From the NCBI GenBank assembly GCA_012931725.1, contig CM022949.1:65062582-65126581 (forward strand): 64,000 nucleotides of DNA, in the 5' to 3' direction. Both the position numbers and the translations under genes were made by a program. The notes beneath the pieces were generated by a model. It was not told where the DNA came from. It ran no database searches and saw only the letters and a list, made by a program, of their open reading frames with translations. The first letter of the stretch is position 1; every line of letters begins with the position of its first letter. This stretch comes from Litsea cubeba. Lineage: Eukaryota; Streptophyta; Magnoliopsida; Laurales; Lauraceae. Shown piece after piece: positions 32,021 through 42,794 of the stretch.

Positions 32021-32140
32021 CCAGAGTTGCGCAGAAACAGAAGTCTTGCACGAAAATTCAGCACTCTTATCTAATTTGTTTGGGACTCTTTCTAAACGAA
32101 TTGTAGCCTGTTTTGAATACAATTAAGGGTTACTATAACC

Positions 32141-32150
32141 TATATAAAGG
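32141..32150 (+). promoter_or_regulatory. TATA box of the Copia-1 LTR
   Basis: TATATAAAGG, conserved in the other LTR near 38405 and as TATAAAAGG in Copia-2 (44545-44553). A start near 32175 would put the GA-rich run in the 5' leader. Confidence 0.65.
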
Positions 32151-32748
32151 CATGTATGGGTCGTTCTTAAAGAGACACCAGAGAGAGAAAGAAGAGAAGA
32201 GAAAAGAGAGAGAGTTTTAGAGAGAAGAAGAGTGCTGGTGCTGTGTGCTGTTGTGCTGCATCTTTCTACAGCAAGTGTGGACGAGGATGTGCTCTTGAAG
32301 ATGGTGATTCGTCCATAAGATAAGTGTCTCTCTGTTTATGCTTTAATTTCAATTTGTAAGGGACTGAGAGAGAGAGAATTGTAGAGGGGAAGGGCTGTAG
32401 ACAGAGTTTATCTTCTATTCTGTTTTTACATCAAGTTGGTGCTTGGTGTTTGGGGTTGGTGATCCTATCTGTGGGTGCAGATAAATTGTAAAGGGAGTCG
32501 GTGCTTCCTAGATAGTTGGTGCTATCTGAAACTAAGGGTTGGTGCTCTTTGTCGTTGGTGCGACTAAATATATTCAGACCTGTACCGGATCGGTGTTCGG
32601 ACGGTTTTGATCCGTGGACGTAGCCTTTGGTGAACCACGTTAAATCTGGTGTCATTGTGTGGTTTGACTTGTTTTGTTGTTGAATTGGACCTGTTTTTAG
32701 AAATCGCTGATTCACCCCCCCCTCTCAGTGATCGCGATATCCAACAAT

Positions 32749-32760
32749 TGGTATCAGAGC
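32749..32760 (+). other. Primer-binding site of Copia-1, initiator tRNA-Met
   Basis: TGGTATCAGAGC begins two bases after the LTR end and matches the complement of the initiator tRNA-Met 3' end. Confidence 0.9.
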
Positions 32761-32812
32761 GAGGTTCCCTTGATCAGTTTAATACGCTAAGGGTGATCTC
32801 TTGTCAAATCAC

Positions 32813-35800
32813 ATGGCAGTCAATACAGGGAATATGAAAGCACCTCTGTTTGATGGTTCTAATTACTCTTTTTGGAAGATTAGGATGCAAGCCTTCATCA
32901 AATCTCTTGGCTATGATGTTTGGGAGGCTGTCAGAGTCGGTTACAATACTGCCACCATACCCAATGATATTGCATCGAAGAAGTTGGCAGACAACGACTC
33001 CAAGGTGCAGAATGCACTCTTTAGTGGCCTTGTGGACAGCGAGCTTGTCAAAGTAATTGCATGCAAAACAGCCAAGGAAATTTGGGACAAGTTGCAAAGC
33101 ATACATGAAGGTGATGAGAAGATTAAAGAAGCCAAATTGCAAACTCATCGCTCTCAATTCGAGTCTCTTCGCATGGAGGAAAGCGAGAATGTTGACTCAT
33201 ATATGCAACGAGTGAATGAAGTCACGAATGACATTCGTGGACTAGGGGAGGAGATTAAAGAGCAGGTCATCGTCAAAAAGGTTCTAAGATCTCTTCTTCC
33301 CCGGTTTGATTCAAAAGTCTCAGCCATCGAAGAAGCCAAAGATCTGAATGCATTTTCCATGGATGAATTACATGGTTCTCTAACTGCCTATGAGATGCGC
33401 ATAGGAAAGACGTCTTCATCTGATAAAGAAGCGGCCTTCAAAGTTCAGAAAAAGGCAAAAGAGACTGCTGGTCATGATGTTGATTCTGATGATGATGAGC
33501 TTGAGGCTCAATTTGTTAGAAAGTTGAAGAAAGGAAGCAATGGCAAGTACAAAGGGAAGCTACCCTTTAAATGCTTCAATTGTGGAGGTGTTGGTCACTT
33601 TGCTGCGAAGTGTCCGCTAAAAGAAGACAATGATAATGACTCTTATGCTGAAAAGAGTAAAGGAAAGAGAAATTTCAGAAAAAGGGGCAAAGCTAAAAAC
33701 TTTCTATGTCAACAAGATGACAGCACGTCTGAAACTTCAGACGATGATGAATCAACCGAAGCTCTCTTCATGGTCACTGTTGAAGAAGAAGAAGAGCTAG
33801 ATCCGGAAGAGGATGAGGAGGCTGAAGTCAATCTTGAAGAGGAACTCATAGCCGCACTTGAGGAGCTTAGCATGGAACGCAAAACAAGTAAGAAAAATCT
33901 GAAACTTCTCCATGAATCTGAAAGTTCTATTATTGCTTTGAAAACTCAAGTAGAAGAATATAAAAGAATGGTAGAAGTCCTTGAAAACCAAATAAGTATC
34001 AAAAAGGAAGAGGCTATGAAACTTGAAACTGAGATCGCTAGAGCAAAGGCTGAAAATTTGGAAAATAGCAAAAAACTCAAAGCGCTCCAAGCGATTGAAG
34101 GGACTATGAAACTCGATGAACTACTGAAAGTTCAAAGACCTGCCCACTTCAGATCTGGTCTAGGATTTGAGAAAGGAGAATCCTCTAAGATTGCACCTCC
34201 TGAAAAGAAAGAGTTTGTGAAGCAAGTCACTGCACCTTCTAACTCCATGAAGCCCACTCAACCTAGAAAGGAGTCCATTCCTGTTAGAAAGGTAATGAAG
34301 ACTAACCAGCCACAAAGAAGATACAAATTCTATGGTTATTGCTTTCATTGTAATATGTTTGGACATAAAAGAGCTGATTGCAAATTCTATGTTAGATACA
34401 GCTCACTTGTGACTAGGAACCCTTTTTCAATCTTAAGTAGCCACAAAATTGAGTGCCATAAGTGCTATAATTATGGACACTTGGCTAGGGATTGTAGGTT
34501 GCATATTGCTAATAAATTTCAGGTTGAAAAGAAACCCAAGTTAGTCAAGGCTTGGAGAGCAAAGCAAAGTGCAGAAAGTCCCAAAGAATCTCTCATTATG
34601 CAAATGGCATTCAATGCACAAAAGAAGGCAGCACCATGGGTCCTTGATAGTGGTTGTTCAAGCCATATGACTGGTGATAAAGAGAAATTCATCAAATTAC
34701 AGCACTATGAAGGCGGTTCAGTGAAGTTTGGCAACAATGATGGTGCCAAAATCTGCGGAAAAGGTGTTATTCAGCTTATGGCAAACAAGATCAGATCGGA
34801 AGAAGTCTTATATGTGTCTGGATTGAGACACAACCTGCTTAGTGTGAGCCAGATCTGTGACAAGGGTCACGAAGTTATCTTTACAAAGAATGGGTTTGCC
34901 ATCAAGAAGAGTAGCAACGGCAAAACAGTGGCAACTGGATCAAGAACTGCTGGAAATCTCTATACATTGTCAGATGGAGCTGAAAAGACCTGCTTGATGA
35001 GTCGGACAGAGGAAAGTTGGTTGTGGCACAAACGCCTTGGGCATCTAAGCTTTGATAACATGTCAAAGATTTGCAATACAAAGGCTGTAAGAGGCATGTC
35101 TACAGTTGAAAAGCCTTCCAATCCCATTTGCGACTCTTGCCAAAAGGGAAAGCAAACGAGGGTTATGTTCAAGTCAAAGGAGCATCATTCCAAGAAACCT
35201 CTTGAGCTAGTGCACACCGATCTCTGTGGACCGATGCGAACTCAAAGCACCAATGGAGATAAGTATTTCATGTTATGCATTGATGATTATACTCGTATGA
35301 CATGGGTATTGTTTCTTAAGCATAAGCATCAAGCACTTGATCGTTTTAAAGTGTTTAAAGCACAGGTTGAAAATCAATTGGAAAAACGTATCAAGATTTT
35401 AAGGTCTGATCGTGGAGGCGAGTTCACATCTGAAGAGTTCACTAAATATTGTGAACATCATGGCATTCAAAGACAGTACTCAGCCCCTAGAACTCCACAG
35501 CAAAATGGAGTTGTGGAACGGAAGAATCGCACCGTACAAGAGATGGCTCGTACGATGCTAAGTGAAAGCAAGATGGCTGACAAGTATTGGAAAGAGGCAA
35601 TTCATACGGCTGTATACATTCAAAATCGATGCTTGATCAGGCCACATGAAGACAAAACTCCCTATGAGCTATGGTTTGGAAGAAAAGCAACAATCAAGCA
35701 CTTCAGAGTCTTCGGCAGCAAGTGTTACATCAAGAAAGAGCTGACGAAGGTATATTTCTGGGTTACTCCTCTACTAGCAAGGCATATAGGTGTCTTAACA

Positions 35801-35821
35801 AAAGAACCAGAAAAATCATAG
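32813..35821 (+). pseudogene. gag-pol: Copia-1 Gag, protease and integrase, frame lost after integrase
   Basis: The ATG at 32813 (MAVNTGNMKAP) is used; upstream in-frame codons are not ATG. Gag has PLFDGSNYSFWKIRM at its start and three CCHC knuckles: CFNCGGVGHFAAKC near residue 253, CFHCNMFGHKRADC near 509 and CHKCYNYGHLARDC near 547. A long Glu/Lys-rich coiled coil (about 330-450) lies between the first and second. Protease DSGCSSHMTG is near 608. Integrase has LWHKRLGH, then HTDLCGP, RSDRGGEF and NGVVERKNRT with all three catalytic acids. At 35731-35737 a 31-base deletion relative to Copia-2 shifts the frame, and a stop follows at 35819. Confidence 0.93.
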
Positions 35822-37629
35822 AAAGTGCTGATGTGAGAATAGATGAGAATATTGAACCAAAGAATGCAACTCATAATGACAGTCCAGTTTATGAGGACTC
35901 GAGTGAGATTGATGATGAGATGGCTGAATCTAATGATTCTGAGAAATCAAAGGATGACTCAGAAGATACTACACCTAAGAAGCACAGCACTTGGGTAGAG
36001 CAACACCCTAAGGATCAAATCATTGGAGATCCTAAGGCAGGCGTTCAAACTAGACAAAGTGTAGTTAGCAATTACTCACTTGTGTCCACTATTGAACCCA
36101 AGACTGTGGCTGAAGCCAGTCTCGATGAAAGTTGGTTGAAATCTATGCATGAGGAGTTGGAGCAAATTGAGAAGAACTCCACATGGGAACTTGTTCCTAG
36201 ACCTACTGATAAGAATGTTATTGGTACTAAATGGGTCTTTCGGAATAAGCTGAATGAAGATGGTCAAGTCATTAGAAACAAAGCAAGGTTGGTTTGTAAA
36301 GGCTATGCTCAAGTTGAAGGCATAGATTTTGAAGAGACCTTTGCACCGGTGGCTCGTCTGGAAGCTATTCGTATGTTTCTTGCATTGGCAGCATACAAAA
36401 CCTTCAAGGTATTTCAGATGGACGTAAAGTCAGCTTTCTTGAATGGTTTACTTGAAGAAGAGGTCTACATTGAGCAACCTGATGGTTTTCTCATCAGCAA
36501 CAATTCAGATCTAGTGTGCAAGTTGAAAAAGGCTCTTTATGGACTGAAACAAGCGCCAAGGGCATGGTATGCAAGGCTAGATCTCTATCTCCGCAAGATC
36601 GGCTTTGGAAAAGGAATGGTTGATAGCAATCTGTATGTCAAAACTGAGTTAAGCAAACAGCTGGTTGTCATTGTTTATGTTGATGACATAATCTTTGGTG
36701 GCAATGATGAGGAGATGTGCAGGAATTTTGCTGAAGAGATGAAGAAAGAATTTGAAATGTCGATGCTTGGAGAACTAAAGTTCTTTCTTGGTTTACAAGT
36801 GCAGCAGCTGAAACATGGCATCTTCATATCACAAATGAAGTACATTAAGGAAATGCTGAAACGGTTCAATATGGAAGACAGCAAGCCAGTGAGCACACCA
36901 ATGTCAACGAACACGAAGCTTAGCAAAGATGATAAGGCCTCGTCCGTTGATCATACCACCTATCGCTCTATGATAGGAAGCTTGCTCTACTTGACTGCTA
37001 CAAGACCAGATCTTCTACAAGCAGTATGTATGGTTGCACGTTTTCAAGCAGCACCAACTGAAACGCACCTTACAGCAGTAAAAAGGATATTTCGATATCT
37101 GAAAGGTACCATGGAGCTTGGCATTTGGTATCCTAAAGGCAAATCCTTCACTCTTGTTGCATACTCTGACGCCGATTGGGCTGGATGTATAGATGATCGC
37201 AAGAGTACTAGCGGCGGCGCATTTTATCTTGGAGAAAGATTAGTTGCTTGGCATAGTAAGAAGCAAGACTCAGTATCCCTTTCGACAGCGGAAGCAGAAT
37301 ATATTGCAGCGGCAACATGTTGTACGCAAGTGTTATGGATGCGGCAAATGCTCTCTGATCTAGGAGTTCCTACAACGGATCCTACGCCGATCCTATGTGA
37401 CAACACGAGTGCAATTCATATATCTAAGAATCCTGTTCAGCACTCTCGAACAAAGCATGTAGCAATTTGTTATCATTTTCTTAAAGATAAAGTTGCTGAT
37501 GGAGAGGTCAAGTTGGAATATGTTACAACCACTGAGCAAGTGGCTGATATTTTCACGAAACCTCTGCCAAAGGAAGTCTTCGAGTATCTCCGGAAAAAGT
37601 TAGGAGTTACTCACTCTCCTAAACCGTAG
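35738..37629 (+). pseudogene. pol: Copia-1 reverse transcriptase and RNase H (second frame)
   Basis: Continues the polyprotein in the +1-shifted frame after the 31-base deletion. RT carries QMDVKSAFLNGLLEEEVY, YGLKQAPRAWY and the active site YVDDIIFGGN; RNase H has YSDADWAGC, STAEAEYIAA, LCDNTSAIH and the terminal DIFTKPLPK. The domain is complete to the natural stop at 37627-37629. Only the upstream deletion separates it from gag-integrase. Confidence 0.93.
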
Positions 37630-37888
37630 GAGTTGTGCTTGAAAGGGGGAGCAATGCATTCATTGAATATCCTATTCGCTCCTCGGTTTGGTCCCTTTGG
37701 ACTTGTTGTCAAAGGGGGAGAGATGTTATGCTATGATAGCAAGGAGAGATGTTATGCTATGAAAGCTAGGGGGAGATTGTTGACAGTGCATGGTTGTTAT
37801 TTCAGAATTTCAGAACAGAATTTCAGAATTTGTTCCAAGTGAGTGTTGAAGTTCCAATAGTGTTGCCAACAATTCCAAAGGGGGAGAT
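37630..37888 (+). other. Copia-1 3' region with repeated polypurine tracts
   Basis: AAAGGGGGAG-type tracts occur at 37642-37651, 37711-37720, about 37768-37776 and 37877-37888; only the last abuts the 3' LTR and should be the functional plus-strand primer. Two of them are followed by ATTGTTG, mimicking the LTR start. GAGATGTTATGCTATGA is also duplicated here. Confidence 0.8.
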
Positions 37889-39011
37889 TGTTGGAATTTG
37901 AGATGACTTGAGAAGTCTTTTGATGAATTGAAGAATTAGTATCTCAAGTATTGTTTTTGAGTTGGAATTCTTGTCAACACATTGTCACAAACGTGATGTT
38001 AATAAGCTGGTGTTGATAGAGCTTAAAAGAAGAAATCAGAATTGAAACAGTCAGGAATTCAGAATTCCTGAAGCAGAGCATGCGGTCGACCGGGCAACCC
38101 ATGCGGTCGACCGAGCAAGAAGAAACCTGCAGAAACAGATTCAGGCACCTCTCAGTTATTTTCGTGACACAGTGTGTCTTCGGTCGACCGGGACCCCAGG
38201 ATGTCGACCGAGCGCGATAACTGACTGATTCCAGACAGTGTATGATGTCGACCGAGCAAGCAAGGATGTCGACCGAGCACGGAACCAGAGTTGCGCAGAA
38301 ACATAAGTCTTGCACGAAAATTCAGCACTCTTATCTAATTTGTTTGGGACTCTTTCTAAACGAATTGTAGCCTGTTTTGAATACAATTAAGGGTTACTAT
38401 AACCTATATAAAGGCATGTATGGGTCGTTCTTAAAGAGACACCAGAGAGAGAAAGAAGAGAAGAGAAAAGAGAGAGAGTTTTAGAGAGAAGAAGAGTGCT
38501 AGTGCTGTGTGCTGTTGTGCTGCATCTTTCTACAGCAAGTGTGGACGAGGATGTGCTCTTGAAGATGGTGATTCGTCCATAAGATAAGTGTCTCTCTATT
38601 TATGCTTTAATTTCAATTTGTAAGGGATTGAGAGAGAGAGAATTGTAGAGGGGAAGGGCTGTAGACAGAGTTTATCTTCTATTCTGTTTTTACATCAAGT
38701 TGGTGCTTGGTGTTTGGGGTTTGGTGATTCTATCTGTGGGTGCAGATAAATTGTAAAGGGAGTCGGTGCTTCCTAGATAGTTGGTGCTATCTGAAACTAA
38801 GGGTTGGTGCTCTTTGTCGTTGGTGCGACTAAATATATTCAGACCTGTACCGGATCGGTGTTCGGACGGTTTTGATCCGTGGACGTAGCCTTTTGGTGAA
38901 CCACGTTAAATCTGGTGTCATTGTGTGGTTTGACTTGTTTTGTTGTTGAATTGGACCTGTTTTTAGAAATCACTGATTCACCCCCCCTCTCAGTGATCGC
39001 GATATCCAACA
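37889..39011 (+). repeat. 3' LTR of Copia-1 (1123 bp)
   Basis: Near-identical to 31625-32746. Differences seen include CAGGCGCC/CAGGCACC, GTCAACC/GTCGACC and CTCTGTTT/CTCTATTT. Followed by the right part of the Tat-1 LTR. Confidence 0.95.
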
Positions 39012-41783
39012 ACCCGACCCCCTAACCTGCCACATACAGCCTGTTAGGTCACAAGGTCAAAACCCAAATCCACATCCCTGATGTCATCTTCAAAACTTTG
39101 CCTCGAGATGGTACGTGATCCCTTTCACTATCATAAAATTCCCCTGGAAGCTCAAAAGGCTACAAATACCAAAAGAAAGACTGCTCAAAGACTCTTGGTC
39201 CAGTCACAGGCTCTCCTTCACAAATCTCTTCGAGGCACATCGACTACAAAAGTTAAGGAACTCGTCGCTGTACCTCGAGGGGGCATTTGTTGACACCAAA
39301 AATGTCACTTTGCCTCTTCATGATCCAAAGAGCTACATGAAGTCGCAACCTGCCATAAATAGGCAATGCTACTTCCAAAAAATCAAATCTTGTCAGAATC
39401 AAACAAAAACTGCAAGATCCTTCAAGACAGCCAAAAGAGGAGTACACAAGAAGTTTCGGGCCATTTCAAAACCATTTGGCCTAACTTCGCTTCTCCAGCA
39501 GCTGAAAAGGAGCTCCCGGCAGCGAAAACATCGGCCACACCAAATCTTCGATCAGAGCCGATGGATGGTCTCAAAATACATCCAAAATGCTCCACGTCAA
39601 GTTCCGAGTCAAACCACAACGTTTGACCCTACATCAACCCTCAAACAGCTAAATCAAGCCTCTCATCGGTGAGAACCACCGAGGCCATCACTCATCAGAT
39701 AGAGCACATGGACGGCTTAAAAATGCTTACAAAGGGCTACACGTCAAATTTCAGGTCATTTGGACAACATTTGACCATATTTTGACGCTCGGAAGCCAAA
39801 TCAGGCCTCTCGGCGGCGAAGCTACCCGGGACCATGGTTTCCAAGACAGAGCCTATATATCATCTTAAAATGACTCCAATAGGTTCCCTGTCAAATTTCA
39901 AGTCAATCGGACATCGGTTGACCGCACATCAAACCGCGACATCTTCATCGCGAGAAAAGCAATTCTACTGGTGATAGGGCCCCAAACGGCTTCAAAACTC
40001 AAACAAAAGCCTATGGTTGGTCTTATTTATTGCTCAGGGGCTTCACCTCAAATTTCAGGTCATTCCGACATCGTTTGACCCAGTTTCAGCTTCTGACGGA
40101 AAATCGGCAGCTCTGCGCGACAAAGTCTTCGGCTTTCTCAGAAAATTGGAAACTTTGCAAAATAAAATTCAAGGATTCTCATCAGATTTTCTACAGGGAA
40201 ATCAGGCCATTAAATGATCAAAATTTTCAAGGAAAAAAACAGAAGAAAAAGGAATCGAAAAACAGCAAAAACGGATACAAAACGGGACAAAAGGAGGAAA
40301 ACCCCCCCGGAAACCCCATTTTTCGCCGTTTTTTCGCGATTCGAAGTGTCCGGCCTCTGGTATTTTCCAAAATTCATACTTTTGAGACACCAAATCCTCT
40401 AACATCCGTAAAAAAATGCGGGTTAATCATCAAGAGTATCGAAACCAATATTGATCGCCAACTGGTCAACCAAAAAAAGTGTGATTTCGACCCGACCGAT
40501 CGAGGAATTGACAGGACAGATGGCACCGACCACTGTTGGCAACCAACACCTGAAGTTATATGGTCATCCGATGTTGTTCTACATAAAGATCCATCGATGA
40601 CCATCGCCAGAAGAATCCCAAAAGACGTGGCACGGCCCGCGACTCTTCAACTGCTCGGCGACCACTTAATGCGATTAATTGACTAGCTTTATTACAGTTA
40701 TTAATCCATTTCTTTGGATGGACAAATCAGAAGCAAGCATCCGGGAGATACAAGTCAAGAGAATCATGGCATTTAACCCATGAACTCCTCCAATCATGGC
40801 GATTAAAGGCGATTAAATGCCCTTAATCTCCTCCGGCCAATCAGAAGCCAAGAAAAAGGAGTTACAAAATAAAGAATTCAATCTTGTAACTCCTCCCTTT
40901 ATGTAGCTTTATGACAATTAAGGCTCATAAACCCTCCTAAATGGCTACCTAAAAGCCTATAAATGGGAGAGCTCTCCAAGAAGAAAAGAATCACAAACAC
41001 ACAGACAACAGACTGCAGAAAATCCGGAAACTCAGACAGAAAAAGGCATCAGAAATCTAAGAGAGAAAACTCTGCGGAAGTTCTACACCGACCACCGCTA
41101 CAAGGTGACAAAAGTCCCTTGGGGGGTACCCCCCCCCCCAAGGTCCTTGCCTTCTCCTTCTGCCTCCAAATGGCTTAGACGTGGCTTTTCAGCCCGTCTA
41201 CTCGGCTTTTTATCGGACATTGGACCTCCTTTTGGTCTTTGTCCTCTAAAAACCTGAGGTTGTAGCGAAGTCAAGTGAATCAATAGCATCCTCTGTTCTC
41301 ATCTGCATGGATGATGGCGAAGTCCACATATGGCTTGCGACCGTCAATCTGAACGAGTCCCCCACAATCTCCTGAGAAGTTAGATCCTCCTTTTCTTGCT
41401 TTTCATTGTAGTTTGTATTTTTTTTTAAAGAGACAAAAATCACAACTCTTGTCTTTCATTATTGATAAGAATTGTAAATCGGCTATAAACGCCAAAATCG
41501 GCTATAAATGCCAAAAAAATCACCTTTCACGGCAAATCAAGAAAATGTCTCTTTTCTTAAATATATGTGCAATGGAAAACTTGAAAGAAGTTCATTTCCT
41601 TTTTACTTGCGAAGGTTGATCTTCGGATCACCACTTGTAATTCCAAGTAAAATAGAAAATCTGGCACACCCACAAAAAAAAATGTTGATGCACGCCCTTG
41701 CCCCCCGGTTACAAAAGGGTCGGACCCAACGGACTCCCACGTCCGCCGACCTCGGTAGGACCAGGCAGGAGCGCGGTCCATCA
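39012..41783 (+). repeat. 3' LTR of Tat-1, right part
   Basis: Matches 1372-4226 of the 5' LTR, but lacks the GC-rich island and has only two TATA-like units (41478-41515). The sense TATA box is near 40957. It ends CCATCA at 41783. ORFs such as 40030-40686 are not conserved as proteins between the two LTRs. Confidence 0.9.
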
Positions 41784-42665
41784 GGGATGTGGATTTGGGT
41801 TTTAACCTTGTGACCTAACAGGCTGTATGTGGCAGGTTAGGGGGTCGGGTTTGGTTTTGACCGTGTGACCCAACAACTGTATGTGGAATGTTGGGGGTCA
41901 ATTTTGGTTTTGATCATGTGACCTAACATGCTGTATGTGGCAAGTTAGGGGATCAGGTTTTGATTTTTTGGTTTTGGTCTTGTGACCTAATAAGCTGTAT
42001 GTGGCAAGTTAGGGGACCAGGATTTGGTTTGGATTTTTGTGGAATGTCAATTTCAAGATTTTGGCTCAATTTGGTAGATGAGGCTGGATGGTTTGATTTT
42101 TGGAAGCTCATGGGGCTTGGAATTCTTTTTTGTATGGTCCAATCAACTCAAAAGAGGCATGGAACCATTTTTGTATGCTCTTGGTAAGAGGGATTTTTCT
42201 TTGACTAAAAGCCCAATTTTTTTTTTCTTTTTTTTTTTTTTAGTGCCTAGGTGGTCAAACCTGGCTCATATGGGCTAACCCATGGGACCTTAAGCTTTTG
42301 AAATGGCTTAGATCTCATATGGTGTCATTTTTGTAAAGAATATCCAAAATATCTCCTTTGGATAGAGAATATCTAAGAATATCTTTACTTGGAGAGAATC
42401 TCTCATGTTCCCTTTATTTTGGGATAGGATATCTCAAGATATCTTTCTTTTGGGAAAGAATCCTTCATTGATCCTATCTTTTGGGAGAAAATCTCTCATT
42501 GATTCCTTTTTGGGAGAAAATCCCTCAAGATATCTTTCTTTTGGGAAAGAATCTTTCTAATCTCTTTCTTTTGGTAAAGAATCTTTCTAATCTCTTTCTT
42601 TTGGTAAGGTTACTAATTAGTAACACTTACCTCTTTCTTCTTTCCTTCTTTGGTTTGCTTTCTTC

Positions 42666-42673
42666 TATAAAAG
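42666..42673 (+). promoter_or_regulatory. TATA box of the Tat-2 antisense gene
   Basis: TATAAAAG in the LTR, about 120 bases before the exon 1 ATG at 42795. Conserved in all three LTR copies visible in the window. Confidence 0.6.
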
Positions 42674-42794
42674 CAAGGAGGAGGTTGGATCTCTTGCTCT
42701 TATTACTTTCTTTTGCAACAATCCCAAGAGGGCTTCAAGACTAAGAGTTCTTCTTCTTCAAGATCTTCAAGACTTTTCTTCTTCTTCTCCATCA

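Larger units (their letters stand above)
31625..32746 (+). repeat. 5' LTR of Copia-1 (1122 bp)
   Basis: Paired with 37889-39011. It contains the GTCGACCG array (31815-32020), a TATATAAAGG box (32141-32150), a GA-rich stretch just after the expected start site, and several TTGGTGC motifs in the downstream leader half (32435-32570). Confidence 0.95.
31625..39011 (+). mobile_element. Copia-1: Ty1/copia retrotransposon in the Tat-1 3' LTR
   Basis: 7.39 kb, plus orientation, LTRs TGTTGGAATTTGAG to ATATCCAACA. Host sequence on either side joins to match 1351-1385. The flanking bases (AACCA left, ACCCG right) do not form a clean 5-bp duplication; an ACCM overlap of about 4 bases is the best I see. 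It is a sister of Copia-2 with a near-identical polyprotein. The LTRs differ at about ten sites by eye. Lineage within plant copia is uncertain (Tork-like by general resemblance). Confidence 0.92.
1..41783 (+). mobile_element. Tat-1: Tat-lineage Ty3/gypsy LTR retrotransposon, interrupted by two copia elements
   Basis: Order seen: LTR, primer site, long leader, gag, protease, RT, RNase H, second (archaeal-type) RNase H, integrase, repeat-rich spacer, antisense gene, LTR. The second RNase H and the antisense gene after integrase are hallmarks of the Tat lineage (Ogre, Retand, Grande relatives). The first base of the window aligns with 30257, so the 5' tip lies outside. The 3' LTR ends in CCATCA at 41783, where the sequence switches to an inverted Tat-2 LTR, so Tat-1 apparently inserted into Tat-2. 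If so, the target duplication should be GGGAT (41784-41788) and should recur just left of the window. Embedded elements at 10943-20592 and 31625-39011 are later insertions. The copy is dead, with many stops in gag-pol and in the antisense gene. Confidence 0.9.

Noticed and set aside
32804..37406. Minus-strand ORFs within Copia-1 and the matching ones in Copia-2
   Set aside because: Same positions in both copies only because the sense proteins are conserved; no introns, promoter or family match as in the Tat antisense gene.
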